Assembly: GCA_037367355.1 (NCBI GenBank)
Contig: CM074698.1
Coordinates: 4,138,579 to 4,202,578, forward strand
DNA length: 64,000 nucleotides
Source of the DNA: Neoscytalidium dimidiatum
Lineage: Eukaryota; Ascomycota; Dothideomycetes; Botryosphaeriales; Botryosphaeriaceae
Reading direction: 5' to 3'
Of the stretch, positions 34,274 through 45,328 are shown in pieces. The translations under genes and the position numbers were made by a program. Each line of letters opens with the position of its first letter. Within the stretch, counting starts at the first letter, position 1. A model generated the notes under the pieces. That model searched no databases. It worked only from the letters and a program-made list of their open reading frames with translations, and had not been told where the DNA came from.

Positions 34274-35102
34274 TGCGATTGTATGCAGGCGTTAAGAGGA
34301 AGATTTGGGACGAATTGGTGGTTGTTCCTCCTTCTTTTTTGCTGCTGTGCCGCAGGCCTTTTTATATATTCAACTCGTTCACGCTCCTGACAGTAGGCCG
34401 AGTCATGATTTAGATCCGCAAAATATTGCTCTTGTTCCAAGTGGGGTCGGAGTGAGCCATTTCCTCCATGGGGAAGGTCGGCCTGACTTAATTGTTGATA
34501 TGTGGACAAGTCAGGCCTGAATGAGTTCCGTTGTACTGTGACACTTGGCGTGGTGTTGATATACTTCGCTAAACATAGCATCATCAATTCTGTCGTATCA
34601 TGAACTCTCTAAGCCATATCTGTTGACAACTAACAGAGCCGAAGAAATTGAATCATACGTGTTGTCGAATCTGTGCATTGTTTGTCTAATCTACATGTAT
34701 GCTTTTCGTCAAGCTGTATACTCGCAGAAATTACTTTTGCGGCTAGGTTTGATACACTTAGCATAGCTTTACGAGATTCCTTGTATTTACTGAGTAATTT
34801 TCTCAATACCGCACAAGCAATGTGCGCAGGGCTTTCGACCTAGTAAGGCGACTGACAAAAGCACTGATGTCACTTTTGAAATGAAAATGTGACATAATCC
34901 TAATGCTCTAAAACATTATGATCATTGCGGCGTCTACATACAACATAACGATAGCTATCGATTATAATCACCTTTGCCGAGCGAGAAATGAACCGTATTG
35001 TCCAGAGCACAATATAATTATCCGCAAATCCATCATCTAGGACCGCTCAACCCCACCATCACAAACGGAGATTCATCTCAGCAATCAAGCGTACCACCAA
35101 CA
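34274..35102. other. Bidirectional promoter of NRPS and MDR gene
   Basis: 829 bp between divergent start codons. It contains the inverted repeat at 34480-34517. The rest is AT-rich with no ORF of note. Confidence 0.65.
34480..34517. promoter_or_regulatory. 10-bp inverted repeat in the NRPS promoter
   Basis: GGCCTGACTT at 34480-34489 and its exact reverse complement AAGTCAGGCC at 34508-34517 are separated by 18 bp, about 207 bp upstream of the NRPS ATG. This is a candidate regulator site; the function is inference. Confidence 0.5.
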
Positions 35103-36149
35103 ATGCCGCAACTCCTCACACAAACGCTTACGGGCAGCGTCGCATTCCACAACGACAGCAGCCCCCTTCCCAGCCCAGGCCCCGGCGAAGTCCTAGTGCG
35201 CCTCCTCGCCGCGCCCATCAACCAGCTTGATCTACTCGTCCTTGCGAACGCCTACCCTGTCAAACCCACGTACCGCCACGACTCCTCCCCCATCCCAGGC
35301 TATGACGGCGTTGCCCTCGTCGAAGCCTGCGGCCCTGACACACGCAGCCTTTGCCCCGGCGACACCGTCATCCCGGGCACCTTCGGCATCGGAACGTGGC
35401 GCACGCACGCCGTGCTGCCGGAATCCTCGCTCCTGAAGCTGGAGACGCGCCCGCGCGACCCGGCGGCGGCGGCGATCCTGCGCCTCTGCGTCGCGCCCGC
35501 GTACTGCCTTGTCGAGGACATGGCGCCGCTCAAACCGGGCGACTGGGTGGTGCAGAATGCGGGCACATCGGCGGTCGCGCAGCTGGTCGCGCAGTTCGCG
35601 CGGCGCAAGGGGGCGCGCGTGGCCAGCGTGGTGAGAGACCGCGCCGACATGGCTGCACTCCGCAATGGGCTGCTCCGGCGCGGGGCAGTCGACGCCGTCC
35701 TCACGGAGAGCGAGCTTGAGAGGGACGGCGTCGGGGCAGGGCGTCGCGTCGTGCTGGCACTGGACTCGGTACATGGCGCGTCGGGGCGGCGCCTGGTCAA
35801 GGCCCTCGCGCCGGGCGGGGTGTATGTGCAGCTGGGCTTCCTGGGCGGCGGCCGTGAGCCGCTCGAGTTGGATGCGAGGGACCTGTTTGGCAGGCAGCTC
35901 GAGATGAAGGGGTTTCGAGGGTCAGCGCAGCTGGCGGCCCGAAGCGAGCAGCAGCAGCGGGACTTGTTCGATTGGTTCGTGCAGCTTTTCAACGCTGGAG
36001 AGCTGGCGGCGCCGCCGCTGGGGCTGGAGCAAGTCGAGTGGACGGTGACGGATGCGGAGGAGACGGGGAAGCGCGTGGTAGAGGCGGTTGAGAAGGCGCA
36101 GGAGGGCCGGCTGGGCCAGAGGAAGCAGATCTTGGTGTTCAAGCACTAG
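35103..36149 (+). CDS. MDR-superfamily reductase (trans-2-enoyl reductase-like)
   Basis: The first in-frame ATG is at 35103 (MPQLLTQTLTGSVAFHNDSS); the frame is open further upstream but has no ATG. The GroES-like half contains PGPGEVLVRLLAAPINQLDL, IPGYDGVALVEACG and PGDTVIPG. The Rossmann half has a VVQNAGTSAVAQLVAQFARR block, resembling the NAxxSxVGQ motif of mitochondrial enoyl-CoA reductase (ETR1/MECR). APGGVYVQLGFLGGG follows. No structural or catalytic zinc ligands (the Cys-rich lobe of alcohol dehydrogenases) are seen. So an NAD(P)H-dependent enoyl or quinone-type reduction is more likely than alcohol oxidation. 348 aa, single exon, GC-rich like the NRPS and divergent from it, so likely co-regulated and a tailoring candidate. 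Confidence 0.8.
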   Translation: MPQLLTQTLTGSVAFHNDSSPLPSPGPGEVLVRLLAAPINQLDLLVLANAYPVKPTYRHDSSPIPGYDGVALVEACGPDTRSLCPGDTVIPGTFGIGTWRTHAVLPESSLLKLETRPRDPAAAAILRLCVAPAYCLVEDMAPLKPGDWVVQNAGTSAVAQLVAQFARRKGARVASVVRDRADMAALRNGLLRRGAVDAVLTESELERDGVGAGRRVVLALDSVHGASGRRLVKALAPGGVYVQLGFLGGGREPLELDARDLFGRQLEMKGFRGSAQLAARSEQQQRDLFDWFVQLFNAGELAAPPLGLEQVEWTVTDAEETGKRVVEAVEKAQEGRLGQRKQILVFKH

Positions 36150-36951
36150 ATTGGATGGATGCGGGGGTGGGAGCGGGAGCGGGAGCGGGAGCAGCCGCTG
36201 CAGGACGCTGCGGAAGCGGCAGATCGACACAAATCGAAGCTTAAATTTACACTATGACCATTGCGCCCACTTGAAATCAGCTCGCAGGAGCTGATTATCT
36301 TACGACCGTGCCCAAACGAGCTGAACCATACAAGACCCCTACCATCTATTACATAAGCCGTATCGCATTGGCGTTCCAATTAAATCCTCAATGGCGCAGT
36401 GATACGACACTGATAGGGTTTCGCCACGCTGTTGATCTTCCTGTTTCATACACACGCGAGCGCGAAGAGAAGAGGAACATATACCTGTCGTTGATCCATT
36501 CATTACCACAACCAGAATACTGAAATCCGACTTTTCGGGCTACGACTCAACGACTAACGGAATTCATGCGAGCGTGGTCAACTTTAGAGCCCGCGACAAA
36601 TTCCAACAAGACTTGCTCACTGCTCATCGTTCCTGCCATTTTATCGCTCATAAGAGACATTTGAGGAGCGCTGTCTAGCTATGCATACATCCTAGCAGGG
36701 GAATATGTGACTATCTGCACGAGCAGAATGATTCAGTCCCATATCGTAACAACTCATACCCTGGCTTTTGTTTTTCGTTTTAGAAAAATAATTACGGTTT
36801 TAGAACAGTAAGTGACTAAGGGACTAGGAAAAACTGGTGGCAACTTAAATGTAGAAAGAAGAAAGCCGATGGTAGAGTTGTGCTGGTATATATGAAGGCC
36901 ATCGGAGCCTGTGAAATCAGGATTTGACCCAACCTTTCTCGTTCTTCGCAC
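36150..36951. other. Intergenic with 22-bp palindrome
   Basis: Starts with a short G/GA-rich run just after the MDR stop, then the palindrome at 36275-36296. Otherwise no gene. Confidence 0.5.
36275..36296. repeat. 22-bp palindrome, copy 2 of 3
   Basis: Arms AATCAGCTC and GAGCTGATT with centre GCAG. Same arms as the copies at 22577 and 45958. Confidence 0.85.
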
Positions 36952-38587
36952 ATGCTATTCAAGATGTCTAACGAGAAGTGCCCACTCATGTCCACGGGTC
37001 CTGAAGCCAATGGCTATGGCAGGAGACGGGTGGCTCAGTTCTCTGTCATTGTCGTCTTGAAATTCTTCATCTTGCAAATCCTTATCGTCACACTTTGGTG
37101 GTGCCTGTACCAAGTAGGCATCACAGCTTGGGCTCACAAGCATGATAGAGTACAAACACAGGCAGAAAGCTCACCAAAATATGATATCACTGGCCTCACG
37201 TCACACTCCTCTTCAACCAAGCAGCGGGCGCAGACTATTTTGAAGCAGAACCCATTGATTGGTAACCAGAAGATCCGTATTCACCTCTTTTGTTGACTAA
37301 CGGCTGTCAGATGGTCATAATGATCTGATGCTCATCACGAGAAAACTCTATGAAGATCGTATCTTCACCAGCAACTTCTCTGAGAAGTTTGAAAATGGAG
37401 GCCTGGAGTACCACACTGACATTCCTCGCCTGAAAGAAGGACTAAGTAGTGGAGCTTTCTGGGTTGCTTGGGTCACCTGCCCCGCCTGGGATGCGGACTT
37501 CTCAGACGAGACCTACGAGCCCAGTATGTCCGCAGCCTTCTCTCATCTCTTGCCGGCACTCTGCCAGATAATTATCCATCTATCTAACTAACCTCCCCCA
37601 GTCGTCATGGCTACCCTCGAGCAACTCGACCTCTTCCAACGTCTCGGCGCCGCCTTCCCCGACTACTTCACGCCTACCCTCTCTAGCGCTTCTGCCCTGC
37701 GCGCATTCTCCGAAGGCCGCTTCATCGCGGCCCTCAGCATCGAAGGCCTGCATCAGATTGGCAACTCGGTCGCCACCCTGCGCACCTACTTCGACATGGG
37801 CGTGCGCTACGCGACGCTGACCTGGAACTGCCACAATATCTACGCCGACGCCGCGCTGGCCACCGACAGCCTCGGCCGCACCATCGCGGCCTCCCCGCAT
37901 TGGGGCGGTCTTACAGACGCAGGCAAGTCCCTCGTCGAGGAGATGAATAGGCTGGGCATGATGGTCGACCTGGCACACGTCAGCGCGGCCGTGATGCGCG
38001 ACGTGCTCGCCGGGACGGAGGAGGACGGGTGGGGCGGCAGCCTCGCGCCACCGTTTTTCTCGCACAGCTCTGCGTACGCCATCTGCCCGCACCCGCGAAA
38101 CGTGCCGGACGACGTGCTGGAGCTGGTGCGGCGGCGCGGGTCGGTCGTGCTGGTGAACTTCAACGAGGATTTCATCGCGTGCACTGAGCCCGTAGACGTG
38201 GAGACGCGGCTGCCGGTGACTTATGCGCCGAACGTGACGCTGGCGCAGGTCGTGTGGCATATTAAGTATATTGGCGAGTTGATTGGGTTTGACTACGTCG
38301 GCATAGGCAGCGATTTTGACGGGATCAAGGGCCCCCCTAGAGGGCTCGAGGATGTAAGCAAGTTCCCGGATCTTGTGGCTGCATTGCTGGAGGAGGGAAT
38401 CGCGGAAGAGAATGTGGTGAAGATTCTCGGCGGGAACTTGCTGAGAGTGTGGGGCGAGGTGGATCGGGTGGCGGCCGAGTTGCAAAAGGAGCGAGTGCCG
38501 CTTGAGGACGGCGTGTCTGACCTTGTTGGCTCGGACCCGACATCGATAGAGACTGGAGCTGAGAGGGTGGAATTGCTGCGGCCATGA
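36952..38587 (+). CDS. Membrane-anchored dipeptidase, peptidase family M19
   Basis: Exon 1 (ATG 36952) gives a short basic N-terminus and one hydrophobic helix (VIVVLKFFILQILIVTLWWC), a type II anchor. The first intron (about 37261-37311) splits PLI/DGHNDL, which restores the first zinc motif (H and D of DGHND). Exon 2 ends near 37521 in DETYEP. Exon 3 starts near 37603. It holds LSIEGLHQIGN (bridging Glu), MMVDLAHVSAAV and FFSHSSAYA (zinc His residues), then IGIGSDFDG-like YVGIGSDFDGIKG and ILGGNLLRVW. All metal ligands of a renal-dipeptidase fold are present. M19 enzymes cleave dipeptides. In gliotoxin-type clusters a dipeptidase trims a glutathione-derived Cys-Gly unit, but a general peptidase role is equally possible. 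The gene is about 800 bp downstream of the MDR gene on the same strand. The frame is intact. Confidence 0.88.
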
Positions 38588-39319
38588 GTGAGTAATCGAT
38601 ATGACATGCCAGTTATGGGCATGTGGAGCACTTTCGTGCTGGCGACCGCGGTCTAATGAATCCTTCGCAGTTGGTCGCCGCCCTGATTGTATTTAGCTCT
38701 TTTTGCTCATCAGCCCCATACTCCGTCGAGATATCCCTCTATATGTTCGGCAATAGGCAGTCTTCATAGCAGCCGGAGAATTAGTCATATGTCCAATGAC
38801 TTATTTTAGACACAGAAGAAGTGCGGTGAAGTGATGAACGGAGCGTGGAACAGGGGCCGAGTGAAACACGAGAGGCCGAACCGTCCTGGAACAACGCAGA
38901 GCGGCATTTGATGCGGTCACGCAGGGGATCCACCATTACTCATCACAAGTCCCCATAACAACCCCGCGAACAGGGATACGAGCCACACGCACATACGTAG
39001 ATTGGTCAGCAATCGGGCACGGGAAGCCGCTTGTAAAACTCGTTGGGTAACTCAAAGGTGATCAGCCTCCAGGATACGTAACGATTTGTACATAGTCTTC
39101 ATTTGACATAAATTTTTTTCCTAGGGATTTGCACCCTGCTAACACTCACCTAAGCCTCAGTTACCGCGCGAGAGGTGTCCATAGTGATAGAGTGGAGTCA
39201 AAAGATTCCACAATACGACTGAACAACTATGAGGACCTTCAGCTGGCATACATAATTTACTTTTGGCTCTTCCAACCCCCTTCCAATTGCTTTTATTTTG
39301 CCTCGCTGAAGTTCTGTGC
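38588..39319. other. Intergenic, no gene recognised
   Basis: Convergent spacer between the dipeptidase and the MCT-type transporter. Confidence 0.5.
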
Positions 39320-40830
39320 TCAGTAGCCTGTAACTGTCTTTCGGTGTTGAACTTGCCAGAGACGAAACATAAAACCAGCCGCAGCTAGATACGAAAGCCC
39401 AGAGAATATCTGAGGATACAGAAAGGGCCTCTCCGTATTGGGCTGACGAATTTTCAATGCAATGACCTCGGAGACTGCGGTTCCATCAGTATCAACTTCT
39501 ATGTAATTCCCTTTTAGGCCCTTTGACATACACGTGCAAGGCAGGACAATTGTGGCCCATGCGAGAGCCAACAGCGAATTAAGATCTTTGATCCCAGCGA
39601 CCTCGACGCAAAGGGGTGAGATAGTCTAGCAAAACGTTAGCTGGACCTAAGAACTCCTAGAGATGACTCACCACCCACAATACCCCAAGAACAAGCCCAC
39701 TGATGATTGCGAAAAAGATGAGGACGCCATAGGAGTTCGAAGGAACCCATATGGCGAAGATGCAAACGGCCGAAAAGAAGGTTGAGAGGCCCGCCACTTC
39801 TATTCGTCCATACCAATCACTCACAAGGCCCATCAGAGGCCTCCCAATGGCGAATCCCAAATTCAGGCAAGCGGTCACCACCGAGGCCTGCGAATCGCTC
39901 AACCCGATCTGATCTTTTGCGTACGCCGACAAGCTGTACAATGGTGTCACGTATCCCAACATGGTCAGAAACGCCCACGCCAGCAGCAGCAGCACGCTCT
40001 CCCTTTTGAGCAAAGCCACATCGAAGCCTCTGATCACGGCCTGCACCTCCCTATTTCGGCTACGTACCAGTACGACCGCGACCAGATTGACCACGCCGCT
40101 CACGATGCCGACCATGCGCAGCGCCCAGGGCACGTCAACATGCTGCATCGTCGCCTGCGCCGCGAACGCGAACACTATTCCGCCGATGCCTGAGCCGGAC
40201 GAGACGATACCGTTGGCGAGGCTGCGCTTCTTCTCGAACCACTGCGACGGTACAACAACGGCCGGCAGGTACGTAAAGCCGATTCCGACGCCGACGAGCA
40301 CGCCTTGCGTGAGATAGAGCTGCCAGACGGCAGTTGGCGACGCGAACGAGGCGAGTATGAAGCCGGCGGTCTGGAAGAAGATGCCGGCGAGCATCGGAAT
40401 GTGGATGCCGAATCGGCGAGTTATGATGGTTACCGGAGTGGCCAGGGAGAGAGAACAGCCGAATTCGAGGCCTCCAATGAAGGCGAAGTCGAGGGAAGTG
40501 GCGGTGGGAAAGGTCGATGTGGTGAGGTAATAGGAGAGGAAGACGCCATAGCTCTAGTTACCTTGTGAGGAGAAATGACCGAATTGATAAAGGAGGTTGA
40601 CCGAAATGAGGAGGTGAGGACAGGATGGACAAGTATTGGAATCTGTGAGGACGACGGAGAAAGAGACTCACGGCGGCAACTCCCCATGTACACGCGTTCA
40701 CAAGAAAAACACAGACGACGCAAACCCAACCATAGCCACCCTCAGGTACGGCCTCTGGATCTTGGACAACAACACCTCTCGGTGTTTGATCTGCCACTCG
40801 ATTCAGTGCGGTTTCGGTGTCGTGGCTCAT
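39320..40830 (-). CDS. MFS transporter, monocarboxylate (MCT/MCH) type
   Basis: The ATG at 40830 opens a cytosolic tail ending in VPEGGYGWVCVVCVFLVNAC, the MCT-family P(D/E)GGYGWxV signature. A first intron (about 40557-40670) leads to a SYGVFLSYYLTT-like block. The long exon 39657-40394 holds GVLVGVGIGFTYLPAVVVPS, then QWFEKKRSLANGIVSSGSGI, and GRPLMGLVSDWYGRIEVAGL. A last intron near 39627-39672 joins ISGLVLGVLWV to SPLCVEVAGI, then the final helix and TVTGY at 39320. About 450 aa and 12 helices, intact. Fungal MCT-type proteins carry riboflavin, carboxylates or unknown small acids, so it is a second transport candidate for the neighbourhood. A decayed gene of the same family is present at 16873-18163. 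Confidence 0.88.
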
Positions 40831-42739
40831 AATTCTTCTTCCGATCTCTGGGCTCGTATCTCCGATGATAGGATCTGATGGAGACAGGATTTATGACAGT
40901 GAGATGAAAGCTTGAGGAGAAGATCAAAGCTATTAACCAGATCAAGGGATTTGTCAGCAATGGACCAGTGGAAAAGTGCGAAGATGGCAGGTGTAACAGG
41001 GCCAGCCCCACCCTTGATCGGTGCTAACTCCGAAGCCAACAGACGGAGTTTTCGGACATCACTGCGCGTGCTATATCTGCGGGAAAGATGTACTGACTTT
41101 GGGGGCTTTCAATATTCGTACTCGGCCATGCACCATACCTGTACGGAGCTTGACAATCCGAACATAGTCCCTTCGACTGCATATGCATGACCTGCAGGAG
41201 ACAGCTGTTACATGTATGCTCCGAGATATCCCGCAAGTTCACAGTTCAGGAATGAGAAGCTGTGGTCACTTCAGATTTCGCCCCTGCGGTCTTCGCTCCC
41301 CCGGCCCTTCTTACGGCTGTAAACGAGATAATGGTGAGAAGCTGCAATGCGCGGATCAAGCACCCGGACACATGCTTGATTGAGGCATATCGCTTTGCTA
41401 CCCTGTATCGCGATTCAGCATTGATCAGACAACAACGTCCCGCTGTCTTTCATCGAGAGACAACACAGCTTGGTATGCGTATGCAGGTGGAGCCAGACCC
41501 TGGTAACCTAGAAAAAGCGCGGCTCTCGCGGTGGAAATGGTTACCTGCACGGGTCCGCCGGCCAGCTCCGAAGGCCCAAACGAAGATCCCATCTGGAGGG
41601 GCACCCTGCTCCGGCCCGGTGCCCGCTGGCAGAGGCGAGAGCGGGAACAGAGATATGAACAGGGGGAGGACCTCTAGCTTGAAGATCTCTGGGACGCGGA
41701 GCAGCATCCGAAAAGCCCGCAAGAGGCTCTTGACTCAGCGCAGCATATCAGACCCTGAGAAATTTTGAGTAAGGCACGCTGAAGCCCCACAAGAGCACGG
41801 TCAAGAGAATGCAACCTATAGCGGGGCGTCGGTCACAGGAAGATCGCACGGAAGGAAATGCTGCCGGTAAGAGCTAGGAAAGTCGGCGTTCGCATATTGG
41901 CCAGGCCGAAATAGCGCTCGTACGATGAACGGGAACCCCGCGATTAGTGATTCACGTTGGTTTCCCGGCCCATCACCAAGCTTCCAGCTGATTCGATGTA
42001 AACGTATCAATTGAGTCGTAGACAGTATATTGCCACAATCATTTGACAGACTTTTTGTAACCGTTGGGATTTTTTCGAAGCACTGGTAGATAGCCATGAT
42101 GGCCGTGACGATAACGCTGACGATGTATCCGTAGTATCGGGTTCTGTTTCTGTGACAGGTCATCCACTGTTGTTCGCCTGGCTTGAGCTTTTTGACCTAC
42201 CGGGAGCCGAAGCGGAATGCGTATTTACACTTGATTGTCCCTACAACGAAGGGATTTGCTCGTGTCCCTTCTCCGTTCTCTTTAAGCGCCGCCGAGATCT
42301 TGAAGAATGCGCTTAAATCGGCAAGTATCTTCCGGACCCACTGTGAGCAGGGGCACGGAGGGAGCTCGAAATGTGGAGAATACTCGGATTGGCTCTTATT
42401 CCTGGAGATGGAGACCGGTGGAGACGCTGCACCTGTTGCCTAGATCTTCTCGACTCTTACCGTTCTGTGGGCGTTTCGTTCCGTCAGATGTTCGCTCAAA
42501 TTTATGCCTATTTTCTGTAGTTCATGCGTTCCTAATCAAGGCAAATGTAGTGCGCGGAGCTTCTTAAGCGGCCTTCTGATCGTCTCATCGGGTGCCTTGC
42601 CAAGAACCTATCATGCTGGGGAAATGCTTAATTCCTAAGCTCTAATGATCCTTCGGGGCATGCGCTTTGCCTCAGACACTGCTTTGCTAATTCTCGGGGC
42701 GTTAAGCGCCGTGTGCTACGATTCCGACCCCCGGCTATC

Positions 42740-42892
42740 TACAAGGGTTGTACATACATGAACGGGTCGACCGGCCACCTTGTCTCTGTCTGTGCTTTCT
42801 GGAAAATTCATTGGCCCGCCAGTGCCGAAACTCATGGGAATGCACAGACAATGACAGGGTAGGGGCCGACCCGTTGGTTTGTCACCCTTGTA
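42740..42892. repeat. Imperfect foldback (inverted repeat) 1
   Basis: Left arm pieces TACAAGGGT (42740), ACGGGTCG (42762) and TGTCTGTGC (42787) pair with right arm pieces GCACAGACA (42842), CGACCCGT (42867) and ACCCTTGTA (42884). The order is mirrored, with a loop of about 46 bp. Confidence 0.75.
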
Positions 42893-42940
42893 CACGAATG
42901 AAACAATGCAGAATGCCATCAGCTACAAAATCATCTTATA

Positions 42941-43112
42941 CTCCGGAGCTCCTTCTGGGATGGATTATCTGGGCAATGGTGATTATACGACCTCATCCTT
43001 AATTGGCTTAAGCTCTTTTGGGCTTAGCTTGGTGCGTTATCCCGAAAAGGCTTAAGCCTGTCAGGGATAAGGTTTCAAAATCACCATTGCCATCCCAGAA
43101 GGAGCTTCGGAG
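42941..43112. repeat. Imperfect foldback (inverted repeat) 2
   Basis: The left arm begins at 42941 (CTCCGGAGCTCCTTCTGGGA) and the right arm ends at 43112 (TCCCAGAAGGAGCTTCGGAG). The arms continue inward through GGCAATGGTGATT/AATCACCATTGCC and GGCTTAAGC pairs near 43004 and 43050. The left arm has a 10-bp insertion. The arm sequence differs from foldback 1. Confidence 0.8.
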
Positions 43113-43823
43113 GTCGATGTTGCAATGGCGCAATCTTGTCTTATCCGCGTTATCCTTCTGAAAGGTCCTCCTACCTATGTCTAACCTATCATTCATGTGA
43201 GACAGCTGCAGAACATAATCGGAAAACGTGTGTACCAAGTCGGCTGACCTACCATATCAGTGGAAATCATGCAGTGTCTTTGCATCTCAACTGAAAGCAA
43301 AGGCCAACACACATTCAAGTCTACGTATTCCAACAACATCGGCATATATTCTTCGGTCCTCAAAAAGCTGAACGATACCGGAGGCGCATCTTTTGTGACT
43401 TCGAATCTGCATCAACGGTCTAAATGGACATCGCGAAATCCCAAAAATTACTCGACAACGTCTTTTATTTCTCTCTGAGCGACCTTGATCCGCATAAATC
43501 TGAATTGGTCATCAATCCTCCACTATCGTCCCACCACCTTTACTTCATCGTCCCATTTCGAGAGGTGCACTATCTGGCTGTTCAGATATCAATCATACCG
43601 TTTTGTCTGCCTGAGCATTACGGCCAGACGTTCTATTACGCTCGTGGCTCGTACGGTCGGTGTTGTTTAAGCATTGAGCCCTGTGACTTTCTATCCACAG
43701 TCTCCAATGCCTCTAAGGAAATCTACACTCGTTACGTTCTTCATCACCACTGGGACTTCGGCTCTTCATGTTCTTGGTGTGTATGCCCCTGATTCCCTTG
43801 AGAGCACTGCGATGATCTAACAT

Positions 43824-45328
43824 TTGATTAGGGAGCCTGTAAAATTGGTGAACGACACTCTCCCCGGAAGCGATTGCTGTTCCAAGGTCTCTGTGCTGTA
43901 CTTGCGAGCTCTTATAGAAGAAGCAAGTGGGATTGTTGCCATGGACCCGCTCTTGAAGCAAGGTATACTCAGCAATCGTCTTCGCCATTCGCAAGGGCCC
44001 GCTACATCTCCACACCGCTCACATTCTGGTATGAGCTTTCTCATTCGCAAAGACCTTGCGCAACGATCAGCAAACGAGACCAGACCTTCCAGGCGATCAT
44101 CAGTAGCGACAACAAGTTCACAAAGACCTCCCGAACGTACTGCCACCCAAATTGCCGACGATTTCCTGGACTGCCTTGTCAACTTCAACGAATCCACTAT
44201 CGACATGCGGTCCTATTATTCACCGCTGAATATTTCCCATCCAAGTGACAATGAGCCTGAACAGTCCGCGTCAGACGCTGCATGGAAGCTCTGTACTACT
44301 GTTGCCAAACAGGCCAAGGAACACTTTCAATATGCATACTTCACTCGCTATATTTCCTTGTGTTTCTTTCTCATATGGGAAACCTTTTCTAGCAAGGCAG
44401 GAAAGGCAGGCGCTCGTGAGGTTAGTCACTCTATGCATTTTGTCATTTTGGCTACGTCCTCACTCCTGCTTTCTCAGGTCAACGCGAAAATGAAAGAAGC
44501 TGGCTTCGAAGGCACTTCAAGGACGCTCAAGTCTTTGCGTGACGAGACAGTTTTCATAAATCGACTCATTGCATCGGTGCAATGCATGTATGGCGACGAT
44601 CTCTCATCGAAACTCCTCTACTGCATTTTTGGTAGGAGATCTGCTCTTCGTCCCTACGAGGCACTTAATTGACATCTTCTAGAAAGTTCCAATTACCGTT
44701 TCATCCGATCCATCAATAGATTTAGCGAGAGCAAGAAACTCTCTGCCGTGAAGTACATTTGTAGCAAAATGGACCTCGCTCTGTCCACGCAACAACCGGC
44801 GTCCGTCATACAGATACAAGATATCCTTCACGAGTATCTACCCAGCCTTAGGTATGCCGGCCCATCTCCCGTTGTAAGTGCACATCGACTAACCATTTAG
44901 TGTTGATGCAATAAACATGGCGATTCGACACGAACCGTTCGAGACCCGAAATCGTTTGGATTCTAATGCAGGCTCTGCATACGTCTCCTGGGACGATGCA
45001 CTTGGAGAAGAAAGAATGATAGATGCAGGTGGGTCAAACATTTAATCATTAAATACTCCATGCAAATATGACTAAATTTCTTATCACAGATGGGCACCGA
45101 GATATTCAATCAGCGAGTCCCTCTGTACGCACAATTGCAACCTCTGCCGTGGACACTTCGTCGCAAGCCACCACGGACATTGAGATGTTTCAGTACAATC
45201 TTGGCGGTTGCGTGCAGAATCCAGGTCATGATATGCAGGACTTAGTGTTCGACAGTCCTTTCACAAAATTGGCGGAGGATCTGAACTGCTGGGATTTAGA
45301 TCACTGGCTCACAAACTGTTATGCATGA
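43824..45328 (+). CDS. Uncharacterised multi-exon protein
   Basis: The reading frame 43824-44672 is open, with a plausible ATG at 43941 (MDPLLKQGILSNRLRHSQGP). Likely introns lie at about 44421-44478 (GTTAGT...CAG, joining AGARE to VNAKMKEAGF), about 44630-44682, about 44853-44900 and about 45027-45090. The joined product would be about 380 aa. It is soluble, Ser-rich in the first 80 residues and helical in the middle (VAKQAKEHFQYAYFTRYISL). The tail is acidic and aromatic (DLVFDSPFTKLAEDLNCWDL), which recalls an activation domain, but no zinc cluster, bZIP or other DNA-binding motif is seen. I do not recognise the family. It could be a regulator that has lost its N-terminus, or an unrelated protein. 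It lies between the MCT-type transporter and the P450. Confidence 0.45.

Larger units (their letters stand above)
40831..43823. other. 3-kb gene-poor region with two foldback elements
   Basis: Several ORFs up to 168 aa occur (such as plus 41262-41768 and plus 43424-43792), but none shows family features. The distinctive content is two adjacent inverted-repeat foldbacks at 42740-42892 and 42941-43112. The stretch may be an eroded mobile-element graveyard. Confidence 0.5.

Noticed and set aside
35232..36142. Long ORFs antisense to the MDR gene (180 and 280 aa)
   Set aside because: Shadows of a GC-rich coding strand; no domain sense.
41262..41768. 168-aa ORF on the plus strand
   Set aside because: No domain, biased composition in the second half, no supported exon partners; likely chance ORF.
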